DNA of 27,303 bases from SIG452 sp045656345. Lineage in GTDB: Bacteria > Bacillota > Clostridia > UMGS1840. The stretch lies in NCBI GenBank assembly GCA_045656345.1, contig JAZOQZ010000078.1, positions 1 through 27,303 on the forward strand, written 5' to 3'. The position numbers were made by a program, and so were the translations under genes. A model generated the notes under the pieces. The model ran no database searches. It saw only the letters and a list, made by a program, of their open reading frames with translations, and had not been told where the DNA came from. Positions within the stretch are counted from its first letter, which is position 1; each line of letters opens with the position of its first letter. Positions 1-6,863 of the stretch are shown in pieces.

Positions 1-86
1 AGGGTAAATGATATAATAATTATTGTTTTGGAAATATGAATAAAATGTGTATTTTAGTATGATAAAATATAAAAAGGAGATTCGTT

Positions 87-788
87 ATGGGTAGACCGTA
101 TATTATTTGTCATATGGTAACTTCCATTGACGGGAAGGTAACTGGAGACTTTTTGTTTCGTCCTGAGTGTGAGAGTGCGACGGAGATTTATTATGAGTTG
201 AATCGTGAATATCATCAAAACGGTGCCAATGGGTTTATTTGCGGTCGTGTGACGATGGAGGATAGCTTTACGGGTGACTGGTATCCTGATTTGGAAAAAT
301 ATCAGCCTGTTGAGAATTTTGGTGATTTTGTTCCTGGAAATCTGTCCGGGTTTTATGCGGTAGCTTTTGATCCCAAAGGAAAGTTGTGTTGGAAAAGCAG
401 TCACATCATTGATGAAGATCCCGGTTATGGTGATGCTCAAGTGATTGAAGTTTTAACAACGAAGGCAGACCCTCGTTATCTTGGGTATTTGCAAGAAATG
501 GGAATTCCGTACATCTTTGCAGGAGAGGATGAAATAAACGTCGAAAAAGCCCTCTCAAAGCTCACAGAATTGTTGGGGATACACACACTGCTACTCGAGG
601 GTGGAAGTGTCGTGAACGGCTATTTTGAGTGTTCTGATGTGGTTGACGAGTTGAGTCTGGTGATGGCTCCCGTGATAGCGGATTCTGACAGTAAACCTCT
701 ATTTACAGATAGCGGAATTTGCGATTTCAATCTAAGGGAAGTCAAACAATATGAGAACGGTGTTCTTTGGTTAAATTATAAAAAATAA
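87..788 (+). CDS. RibD C-terminal / dihydrofolate-reductase-like family protein
   Basis: The 233-residue product resembles the stand-alone RibD_C/DHFR-fold reductases, which use NADPH to reduce pterin- or pyrimidine-like substrates. The true substrate cannot be told. Visible features are an N-terminal strand followed by the SIDGKVTG segment (residues 13-20), a CGRVTME segment near residue 52 and a LLLEGGSVVNG nucleotide-binding segment near residue 168, all in the order usual for the fold. There is no deaminase domain, so this is not a complete bifunctional RibD. AGGAGA at 75-80 lies six bases before the ATG and fixes the start. No other rib genes are nearby. It lies alone to the left of an integrase, so it could be cargo of an integrated element or resident chromosome. 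Family assignment is firm; function is not. Confidence 0.8.
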   Translation: MGRPYIICHMVTSIDGKVTGDFLFRPECESATEIYYELNREYHQNGANGFICGRVTMEDSFTGDWYPDLEKYQPVENFGDFVPGNLSGFYAVAFDPKGKLCWKSSHIIDEDPGYGDAQVIEVLTTKADPRYLGYLQEMGIPYIFAGEDEINVEKALSKLTELLGIHTLLLEGGSVVNGYFECSDVVDELSLVMAPVIADSDSKPLFTDSGICDFNLREVKQYENGVLWLNYKK

Positions 789-802
789 TAAGCATAAACG
801 AG

Positions 803-834
803 AAAAGCTCGCTTCGGACGGAAGCGGGCTTTTT
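803..834 (+). terminator. Rho-independent terminator after the RibD-like gene
   Basis: A 13-base arm, AAAAGCTCGCTTC, is followed by a five-base loop and GAAGCGGGCTTTT, paired throughout with one T-G wobble. It runs into TTTTT. It sits 15 bases after the stop codon. Confidence 0.85.
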
Positions 835-840
835 GTTATT

Positions 841-1341
841 TCAAGTCAGAATTTTTGATTTATGATACCCTGAAAAGGACTGATATTTCGGGCTTTTTCG
901 AAAGTATGCAAATTTTTAAGTTTGTGTATACAAACGCATTTATCGGTTGCTGAAATTTTATCAAAAAACAACTTTATTAAGCTATTCTATGAGCAGACAT
1001 CTTCGAACAACTCTTTTAGTACACGCGGTTCGTATGATTGTTGTCCGTTGGCAATATTTGAAGCTGTTTTTTCTCACGCGCGCGAGGGCTCAAAAATTCT
1101 CACCGAATTTTTTTGCTAAGAGCTTATTTTTCAGAAAAAAACTTGTGTAAACTGCGTAAAAACAGGGGATATCCCCGAAAAACAAAGACGAAAAGTTGAA
1201 ATCGGGAGTTACAGAACAACGGGAAATACGGTTCTTTTTGCAGGGCGTTATTACAGTTGACTGGCCAAATTTAAAAAAGTCCGAAGATTCCCACACTTCC
1301 CGAAACAAAAAAATATCAATCAATACGAAAGGAAACAAAAC
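841..1341. other. About 500 bp without a convincing gene
   Basis: The open frames here (for example 922-1119 forward and 1090-1338 reverse) have no ribosome binding site and read as Phe/Lys/Ser-rich noise. The stretch does hold two symmetrical sequences: GTTTGT-gtat-ACAAAC at 920-935 and the perfect 12-base palindrome GGGGATATCCCC at 1165-1176. Both lie upstream of the excisionase-like gene and could be protein-binding sites. I see no RNA gene, and no copy of the tRNA-Trp 3' end that would mark a second attachment site. Confidence 0.5.
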
Positions 1342-1521
1342 ATGTTAGAAAGTTACGGCGATGTTTTAAGCATCAATGATTTATGTGAAATCCTCAGAAT
1401 CGGAAAGAATTCGGCTTACAATTTAGTGAAGTCGGGACAGATAGAAGCCATGCTGATAGCAGGTAAACACAGGATTTTAAAAAGATCCGTCATCAAACTG
1501 ATAGAATCCTGTATGATTTAA
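1342..1521 (+). CDS. Small excisionase-like helix-turn-helix protein
   Basis: A 59-codon frame opens with MLESYGDVLSINDLCEILRI and continues GKNSAYNLVKSG, IEAMLIAGKHRILKRSVIKL. This is the winged helix-turn-helix pattern of the excisionase/MerR-like DNA-binding family (HTH_17 type): helix LSINDLCEILRIGK, recognition helix SAYNLVKSG, then a wing and an RILKRSV strand. Such proteins bend DNA at attachment sites and steer the integrase towards excision. The start has GGAAAC just upstream, a modest ribosome binding site. It lies 114 bases before the integrase gene, the standard xis-int order of Tn916-like elements and their remnants. Function is inferred from fold and neighbour; a plain regulator of the integrase promoter is the alternative. 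Confidence 0.75.
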   Translation: MLESYGDVLSINDLCEILRIGKNSAYNLVKSGQIEAMLIAGKHRILKRSVIKLIESCMI

Positions 1522-1564
1522 CAACAAGAAAAACAAGAAAAATATCAAAAAAAATAAAAAACTA

Positions 1565-1607
1565 TTGTATATCCTGCATGCATGCTATATAATGGATGTA
1601 TAGCGTG
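1565..1607 (+). promoter_or_regulatory. Integrase promoter with overlapping inverted repeat
   Basis: TTGTAT (1565-1570) and TATAAT (1588-1593) are separated by 17 bases, a good sigma-A promoter. The spacer holds the 10-base palindrome GCATGCATGC. A near-perfect inverted repeat, CATGCTATA (1581-1589) and TATAGCGTG (1599-1607), one mismatch, straddles the -10 box. A repressor bound here would block transcription; the protein is unknown. Confidence 0.7.
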
Positions 1608-1635
1608 TATGTAGGCGAACAGAAAGGAGCTCACC

Positions 1636-2769
1636 ATGACAGGTAGCCTACAAGAAAAAACAACAAAAAACGGTAACTCGTATTATTACATCGTATTAAA
1701 CACCAGACCACAGAAGACGTGGATTGCCACGGGACTTGAGGTAAAAGGAAACAGACGACAGGCACATGATATGCTGATAAATGCCATTGTGGAATACCAG
1801 AAGCTGGAAAACTTTGAGGTAATTCCCACAGATGTTTCCTTCCATCGGTATTTGGAAGAATGGGTGGCAACCACCGAAGTTCGTGAAACTACCCGTAAGA
1901 ATTACAGAAGTTATCTCAACCAGCATATTTTACCGTATTTTAAGAAATTAAATATCAAATTGCAAAATGTGAGACCGTCCACCCTTCGTACATATTACGA
2001 CTACTGTAAGAATACGAAGAAGCTGTCTGCAAAGACCATCCGCAATCAGCAGGGCGTGTTGTCCAAAGCGTTACATGATGCCTTCTACGACGATTTAATA
2101 CCCACCAACCCTCACACCAAGGTCAAATTTATCCGAGTGGAAGCACCGATGATAGAAACGCTGACGGAAGAGGAGTATAAGATATTTCTTGACGAAGCAA
2201 AGTCCCATCACTTGTATCTTGCGATTATGCTTCTGTGTGAGACGGCAATTCGTCGCAGTGAGTTGTTGGGGATAGAATGGAAGAACGTGGACTTAGAGAG
2301 CGGAGAGATCAAAATATGCGCCACCAGGACGTCTGTATCGAAAGAAAACGTGGAGTATAGTACCAAGACTCATAGTTCCAACAGAACGATGTATATCGAC
2401 GAAAATCTGATTGCATTGTTAAAGCAGGAAAAGGCGAAGCAGGAAGAACACCGCAACATGTTTGGAGCCGATTACATCAAAAACGATTTAGTAATTAAGT
2501 ATCCTGACGGCCGTCCCTATAGTGACACCCAGGTGACCAGACAAATCGGAAATCTGACTGAAAAATTATTCGGCAAACGAATTACGCCTCATCGGTTACG
2601 GCATACCGTTGCCAGCATTATGGTAGACAACAATATTCCCATTTATAATGTGTCCAAATTCTTAGGACACAGCGGGACACAGATTACCGAGAAGACATAC
2701 GTTCACGCACGGCGAGATTTAAATCGCGGAACTTTAGACCTCTTCAAAACCCGCTTACGCCAAGGGTAA
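1636..2769 (+). CDS. Tyrosine-family site-specific integrase (Tn916/phage type)
   Basis: The 377-residue protein has the full three-part architecture: an N-terminal arm-binding AP2-like domain (about 1-50), a SAM-like core-binding domain (about 65-160) and a catalytic domain (about 175-370). The catalytic set can be read directly: Arg206 in TAIRRSEL, Lys244 in TKTHSSNR, His319 and Arg322 in PHRLRHT, His345 in LGHSG and the nucleophile Tyr355 in EKTYVH. It should therefore be active. AAAGGAGC precedes the ATG. The gene ends 78 bases from the 3' end of a tRNA-Trp gene and follows an excisionase-like gene, which is the typical layout at one end of an integrated element. No relaxase, replication or capsid gene lies between it and the window start, so element type and size cannot be given. 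Confidence 0.93.
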   Translation: MTGSLQEKTTKNGNSYYYIVLNTRPQKTWIATGLEVKGNRRQAHDMLINAIVEYQKLENFEVIPTDVSFHRYLEEWVATTEVRETTRKNYRSYLNQHILPYFKKLNIKLQNVRPSTLRTYYDYCKNTKKLSAKTIRNQQGVLSKALHDAFYDDLIPTNPHTKVKFIRVEAPMIETLTEEEYKIFLDEAKSHHLYLAIMLLCETAIRRSELLGIEWKNVDLESGEIKICATRTSVSKENVEYSTKTHSSNRTMYIDENLIALLKQEKAKQEEHRNMFGADYIKNDLVIKYPDGRPYSDTQVTRQIGNLTEKLFGKRITPHRLRHTVASIMVDNNIPIYNVSKFLGHSGTQITEKTYVHARRDLNRGTLDLFKTRLRQG

Positions 2770-2780
2770 TCGGAGAAAAA

Positions 2781-2800
2781 GTTAGAACAAAAGTTAGAAC
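2781..2800 (+). repeat. Pair of GTTAGAAC direct repeats downstream of the integrase
   Basis: GTTAGAAC occurs at 2781-2788 and again at 2793-2800, a 12-base period, between the integrase stop and the tRNA. Short direct repeats at element ends are often integrase arm-binding sites; that role here is an inference. Confidence 0.45.
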
Positions 2801-2807
2801 AGCGCAC

Positions 2808-2843
2808 AAAAAAAGCCCGTAACCCTTGCGGTTACAGGCTTTT
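2808..2843. terminator. Bidirectional terminator between integrase and tRNA-Trp
   Basis: AAAAGCCCGTAACC, loop CTTGC, then GGTTACAGGCTTTT forms a stem with a single C-A mismatch. A-tracts on the left and T-tracts on the right suit termination from both sides. It would end the minus-strand tRNA transcript immediately after the CCA. Confidence 0.75.
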
Positions 2844-2846
2844 CGG

Positions 2847-2922
2847 TGGCAGGGGCAGTAGGATTTGAACCCTCGACTTACAGTTTTGGAGACTGTCGCT
2901 CTACCAGCTGAACTATACCCCT
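2847..2922 (-). tRNA. tRNA-Trp (anticodon CCA)
   Basis: On the minus strand the 76 bases fold as acceptor AGGGGTA/TGCCCCT, D-arm GTTC/GAGC, anticodon stem ACAGT/ACTGT with loop CTCCAAA (anticodon CCA), and an encoded CCA end. The T-arm is unusual: GAGGG against CCTAC gives an A-A mismatch at position 50-64 and a G-T wobble next to it. The tRNA 3' end faces the integrase gene, so it is the likely attachment site, with the downstream part possibly supplied by the element. Confidence 0.93.
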
Positions 2923-3022
2923 AAATATTTAACACTATGATATTATACACGAACTTTTTGAATTTGTCAATATCTAAAACGGAAATTTTTTGGATAAATT
3001 TCGGATAAATATTTCTACGTGA

Positions 3023-3051
3023 TTGACAGAAAGCTAAATTCAAGCTATAAT
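3023..3051 (+). promoter_or_regulatory. Consensus sigma-A promoter for the gene at 3114
   Basis: TTGACA (3023-3028) and TATAAT (3046-3051) with a 17-base spacer: a perfect match in both boxes, predicting strong expression unless repressed. Confidence 0.85.
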
Positions 3052-3113
3052 ATGAATATTGAAAAGAATGTCAGAAATGATCGAAATCCTGAAGATTAAA
3101 AGGAGGGGATACA

Positions 3114-3551
3114 ATGCAGAATAACTTTTGCAAATGGATGATTGGAATTGTTGCATTCCTCCTTTGTTTTAGTTTGGCAATTAATATTCACTGTGTGATG
3201 CTGTTGATGGAGTATCGGCAGATTTATCAGGCGCCCCCTGTGTGGGTGACAGAAAGCGGAGAATATATTGGGACATCGTCCGAAACGGTATCGTCTGTGA
3301 CAGAGACTAATGAAGTTGAAAATGTGACGGAGTCTGTTTCGGAATCTACCATAGGGGAAGAAACAGACGTTTCAGAAGAAAGTGAATCCCAACAGACTTC
3401 TGCTACAGTGGGAACCACCGTTTATATCACAAAATCCGGTACCAAGTTTCATCGGGACGGTTGCAGTTCGCTTTCCAAATCAAGGATTGCGATTTCTTAT
3501 GAGGATGCTGTATCACGAGGATTTGAACCTTGCGGAAGATGTGCTCCATAG
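3114..3551 (+). CDS. Membrane-anchored protein with C-terminal Ada-like Cys/His metal-binding motif
   Basis: The 145-residue product has a single hydrophobic segment at about 9-32, a Ser/Thr/Glu/Val-rich, probably disordered linker (about 45-100), and a compact C-terminal module of some 43 residues. The module reads VYITKSGTKFHRDGCSSL, then an Ile-Ser-x-Glu-x-Ala stretch, then GFEPCGRC. It offers His113, Cys117, Cys140 and Cys143 as ligands. This short domain is known from the C-termini of secreted nucleases and other extracellular Gram-positive proteins and resembles the zinc-binding part of Ada. The lack of a lipobox and the placement of the hydrophobic segment suggest an N-terminal anchor with the motif outside the cell. 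AAGGAGGGG precedes the ATG, behind a consensus promoter. There is no catalytic domain and the role is unknown. Confidence 0.8.
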   Translation: MQNNFCKWMIGIVAFLLCFSLAINIHCVMLLMEYRQIYQAPPVWVTESGEYIGTSSETVSSVTETNEVENVTESVSESTIGEETDVSEESESQQTSATVGTTVYITKSGTKFHRDGCSSLSKSRIAISYEDAVSRGFEPCGRCAP

Positions 3552-3562
3552 AGAAGAAATGA

Positions 3563-3591
3563 TTGACAAATTGGTAAATTTAGTATAAAAT
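3563..3591 (+). promoter_or_regulatory. Promoter of the gal operon
   Basis: TTGACA (3563-3568), 17 bases, TAAAAT (3586-3591), about 50 bases before the galK start. I see no clear cre box or inverted repeat between it and the start codon, so sugar control is not evident. Confidence 0.75.
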
Positions 3592-3639
3592 AGAAACACG
3601 AAAACATTCACAATGTATTGGCAGAAGAAGGAGACTATC

Positions 3640-4914
3640 ATGGCAAACAAAGAACAATTGATTATGGCAATTAAGCTGGCAGATGACCGTCTTAGTGAAC
3701 TGTACGGAAAAGAAAATGTTTCCGCACAGAAAGAACGTTACATAAAAGCGGTTGAGAAATTTTGCGAACGATACGGTGACCGTGACAATTTGATGATTTT
3801 CTCTGCTCCCGGCAGAACGGAAATTGGTGGCAATCATACCGACCATAATCTGGGGAAAGTGTTGGCGGGTAGTGTGAATCTGGATGTGATTGCTGTTACC
3901 TCTCAAAATACAGATGGTTGGATTCGGGTGAAATCCGAAGGACATAAGGAAGCGGTTGTTTCCACAGATGATTTGGCAATCCGTGACGAGGAAGCAGGAG
4001 AGTCTGTTTCTTTGGTTCGTGGGATGGCTTCCAGATTCCAGCAGTTGGGATATGATATCGGCGGATTCGATGTGTATTCTACCTCCAATGTGTTAAGAGG
4101 GTCCGGCCTTTCTTCTTCCGCCGCTTTTGAAGTGCTAATCGGCACCATTTTAAACGGTTTGTTTAACGACAGTAAAGTATCTGCTGTGGAAATTGCAAAA
4201 ATGTCTCAGTATGCTGAAAATGAATATTTTAGAAAACCTTGCGGATTGATGGACCAGATGGCATCTTCCGTAGGTGGTATTATTACGATTGATTTTAAAG
4301 AAAAAGAAAGTCCTGTTATCGAAAAAGTCAACTTTGATTTTTCGAAAAGCGGATATGCACTTTGTATTGTGGATACCGGCGGGAATCACGCAGATTTAAC
4401 CAATGAGTATGCAAGTATCCCCGGTGAAATGAAAGCAGTTGCAGGGTATTTTGGAAAATCTGTGTTAAGAGAAGTTACAAAAGAAGAAATTCTTACCAAT
4501 ATTTCTGCTTTGCGGAAACAGTTTGGTGATAGAGCAGTGCTTCGTTCCTTGCATTACTTAGACGATAATGCTCGTGTGGAACAAGAAGTGGCAGCGTTAA
4601 ACAACGGTGATTTTGAAACCTTCAAACAGGCAATTATCGAATCAGGGAATTCTTCCTTCAGATTTCTGCAGAATGTGTATGCAACCGTCAATCCCAAAGA
4701 ACAGGGCTTGTCTTTGGCGATTTATATTGCAGAAGGTATCCTGAAAGGAAAAGGAGCATATCGTGTGCATGGTGGCGGCTTCGGCGGTACCACTCAGAAT
4801 TTTGTGCCTGTTGAAATGGTGGAAGAATTTAAAACTGCTATTGAAAGTGTATTCGGCAAAGGAAAATGTCATATTCTCTTTATCAGAAATTATGGAGGCA
4901 TCAAAGTATTATGA
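3640..4914 (+). CDS. galK: Galactokinase
   Basis: This enzyme phosphorylates alpha-D-galactose with ATP, the first committed step of the Leloir pathway, in the cytoplasm. It is a GHMP kinase: the galactokinase signature PGRTEIGGNHTDH is at 57-69, the phosphate-binding loop GSGLSSSAA at 154-162, a GLMDQMASS segment near 205, and the C-terminal GGGFGGTTQNF motif near residue 380. At 424 residues it is somewhat longer than the E. coli enzyme, as is common in Clostridia. I chose the ATG at 3640, with AAGGAGA eight bases upstream; the in-frame ATG at 3613 lies before that site. Its TGA overlaps the galT ATG as ATGA, so the two are probably translationally coupled. Confidence 0.96.
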   Translation: MANKEQLIMAIKLADDRLSELYGKENVSAQKERYIKAVEKFCERYGDRDNLMIFSAPGRTEIGGNHTDHNLGKVLAGSVNLDVIAVTSQNTDGWIRVKSEGHKEAVVSTDDLAIRDEEAGESVSLVRGMASRFQQLGYDIGGFDVYSTSNVLRGSGLSSSAAFEVLIGTILNGLFNDSKVSAVEIAKMSQYAENEYFRKPCGLMDQMASSVGGIITIDFKEKESPVIEKVNFDFSKSGYALCIVDTGGNHADLTNEYASIPGEMKAVAGYFGKSVLREVTKEEILTNISALRKQFGDRAVLRSLHYLDDNARVEQEVAALNNGDFETFKQAIIESGNSSFRFLQNVYATVNPKEQGLSLAIYIAEGILKGKGAYRVHGGGFGGTTQNFVPVEMVEEFKTAIESVFGKGKCHILFIRNYGGIKVL

Positions 4915-6290
4915 TCAATAAATCTTTATCTGAATTGCTGGATTACGGCATCCAAAAGGGAATGATTACCTGTGAGGATGAATGCTATGTGGTAAACCGT
5001 ATTTTAAATTTGGTGGGTGCAACATCTTTTGAACGGGTGGAATATACTGCTCATAACAGTTTGGAAGAACTGCTGGCTTCTCTTTGCGATATTGCAGCTG
5101 AAAACGGCATGTTGGAGCAAAACACCATTACATACCGTGATATTTTATCTGCAGAAATCATGGACTATTTTACTCCTACTCCGGGAAATCTTTCCCGTGA
5201 TTTCTGGGCGGCATACGAAGAAGAGCCTGAAAAAGCAACCGATTTGTTTTATGATTTATCCAAAAATTCCAACTATATTATGACCGACCGTGTGAAACGG
5301 GATGTCAAATGGAAAACCAACACTTCTTATGGAGAGCTGGATATCACCATTAATTTATCCAAACCTGAAAAAGATCCCAAAGAAATTGCGGCGGCAAAAA
5401 CACAGAAACAGACCGGCTATCCCAAATGTTTGCTGTGTCCTGAGAACGTTGGTTTTAAAGGTCATGCTAACCACCCTCCCAGAGCAAACCACAGAATTAT
5501 TCCCATGGAACTTTGCGGGGAAAAATGGGCGCTCCAGTATTCGCCCTATGTGTATTACAATGAGCATTGCATTTTGTTAAACTGTGAGCACACTCCTATG
5601 AAAATCAACCGTTCCACTTTCTCAAAATTATTGCATTTTGTGGAAAAATTCCCGCATTATTTTGTGGGTTCCAATGCGGACTTACCTATCGTGGGCGGTT
5701 CTATTTTAACTCATGACCATTTTCAGGGCGGTCATTACGAATTTCCCATGGCGAAATGTAAAAGCCGTTTTGATGTGGTATTTGAAGGCTATGAAAACGT
5801 GAAAGCGTATGTGGTGGATTGGGCGCTTTCTACCATTCGTTTAATTGGTAATTCCATCGAAGAACTGTGTGATTTAGGAGATAAAATCCTGACCATCTGG
5901 CGTGGTTACTCTGATGAATCCTGTGAAATTCTGGCACACACTGATGCACCTCATAACACCATCACTCCCATTGCACGCTTCCGTGATGGTCATTTTGAAC
6001 TGGATTTAATTTTACGAAACAACCGCACCACCGAGGAACATCCTCTTGGTATTTTCCATCCTCACAGCGAATACCATCACATCAAAAAGGAAAATATCGG
6101 TCTCATTGAAGCAATGGGGTTGGCGGTATTGCCTGCTCGTTTAAAAACTGAACTGGGCGAGTTAACCGATGCAAAAAAAGAAGAAGTTGGTCAGATTTTT
6201 GCAAACATCTTAGAAAACTGTGGTGTATTTAAAAATACCGAAGAAGGAAATGCCGGTATGAAACGATTTGTTGCGGCAGTGAACGGATAA
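4911..6290 (+). CDS. galT: Galactose-1-phosphate uridylyltransferase, class II
   Basis: It transfers UMP from UDP-glucose to galactose 1-phosphate, giving UDP-galactose and glucose 1-phosphate. The 459-residue length and the motifs CLLCPEN (173-179), ANHPPRANHR (186-195) and THDHFQGGHYEFP (267-279) mark the class II form of Bacillota rather than the shorter E. coli type; the His-rich segment contains the expected uridylylated histidine region. The start ATG overlaps the galK stop by four bases and has GGAGG at 4894-4898. No galE or galM is in the window, so UDP-galactose epimerisation must be encoded elsewhere. The next gene begins directly after the stop codon. Confidence 0.96.
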   Translation: MINKSLSELLDYGIQKGMITCEDECYVVNRILNLVGATSFERVEYTAHNSLEELLASLCDIAAENGMLEQNTITYRDILSAEIMDYFTPTPGNLSRDFWAAYEEEPEKATDLFYDLSKNSNYIMTDRVKRDVKWKTNTSYGELDITINLSKPEKDPKEIAAAKTQKQTGYPKCLLCPENVGFKGHANHPPRANHRIIPMELCGEKWALQYSPYVYYNEHCILLNCEHTPMKINRSTFSKLLHFVEKFPHYFVGSNADLPIVGGSILTHDHFQGGHYEFPMAKCKSRFDVVFEGYENVKAYVVDWALSTIRLIGNSIEELCDLGDKILTIWRGYSDESCEILAHTDAPHNTITPIARFRDGHFELDLILRNNRTTEEHPLGIFHPHSEYHHIKKENIGLIEAMGLAVLPARLKTELGELTDAKKEEVGQIFANILENCGVFKNTEEGNAGMKRFVAAVNG

Positions 6291-6824
6291 ATGCACACCA
6301 AAGTATTTTTATTATCACTGACTCCATTTCGTGAAAAATACCCCGATGCTACCAAACGTGAAATTGAAAAAATAGCCGGCGATTATGCGGTCAGAAAAGT
6401 GTTTTCCGATTTATTCGGCTTGCAGGAAATCAAAATAAACCGTGACGGAAAACCTTATATTGAAAACTGTCTTTATCATTTCAATCTTTCTCACAGTGGT
6501 GATTTTCTGCTTTTGGCAGTAGGGGAGAGTCCTGTTGGTGCAGATATTGAAAAAATCACCAAAATCCGCCCGAAAACCATAGAAAAGTATTTTAGCCAAT
6601 CGGAACAGGAACGAGTGGAAAAAGAAGGAACAAACGCATTTTTTGAAATCTGGACACAAAAAGAAAGCTATGGGAAATACACAGGCGAGGGAATCAAAGC
6701 CTTATCCAAAGATTTGATTTATCCCGATGATGTTGCTTTCTTTACCGAACAGTTTGAAGATTATCAAATCTCGGTTTGCTCTGTGAAAGAACATTTACCA
6801 AAACAAATAGAAATATTAAAATGA
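6291..6824 (+). CDS. Sfp/AcpS-type 4'-phosphopantetheinyl transferase
   Basis: The protein should move phosphopantetheine from coenzyme A onto a serine of a carrier protein. Signature residues are in order: GKPY (53-56), FNLSHSGDF (64-72, with His68), GADIEKI (83-89, with the magnesium ligands Asp85 and Glu87) and WTQKESYGKYTGEG (121-134, with Trp121, Lys124, Glu125). At 177 residues it is shorter than Bacillus Sfp (about 220). The ATG follows the galT TAA with no gap and no clear ribosome binding site of its own, so it is probably translated by re-initiation. No polyketide, peptide synthetase or fatty acid genes lie nearby, so its carrier protein is unknown; it could be the general ACP activator. 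Confidence 0.88.
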   Translation: MHTKVFLLSLTPFREKYPDATKREIEKIAGDYAVRKVFSDLFGLQEIKINRDGKPYIENCLYHFNLSHSGDFLLLAVGESPVGADIEKITKIRPKTIEKYFSQSEQERVEKEGTNAFFEIWTQKESYGKYTGEGIKALSKDLIYPDDVAFFTEQFEDYQISVCSVKEHLPKQIEILK

Positions 6825-6826
6825 AT

Positions 6827-6858
6827 AAAAAAGCTTCTGCATTGCAGAAGCTTTTTTT
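6827..6858. terminator. Bidirectional terminator between gal operon and queA
   Basis: GCTTCTGC and GCAGAAGC around a three-base ATT loop, flanked by an A-tract on the left and a T-tract on the right, so it serves both converging transcripts. Confidence 0.85.
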
Positions 6859-6863
6859 ATTTG

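Noticed and set aside
922..1338. Open frames in the gap before the xis-like gene
   Set aside because: No ribosome binding site, no family resemblance and biased AT-rich composition.
841..1341. Possible second attachment site matching the tRNA-Trp 3' end
   Set aside because: No stretch resembling the last 20-30 bases of the tRNA could be found by eye.
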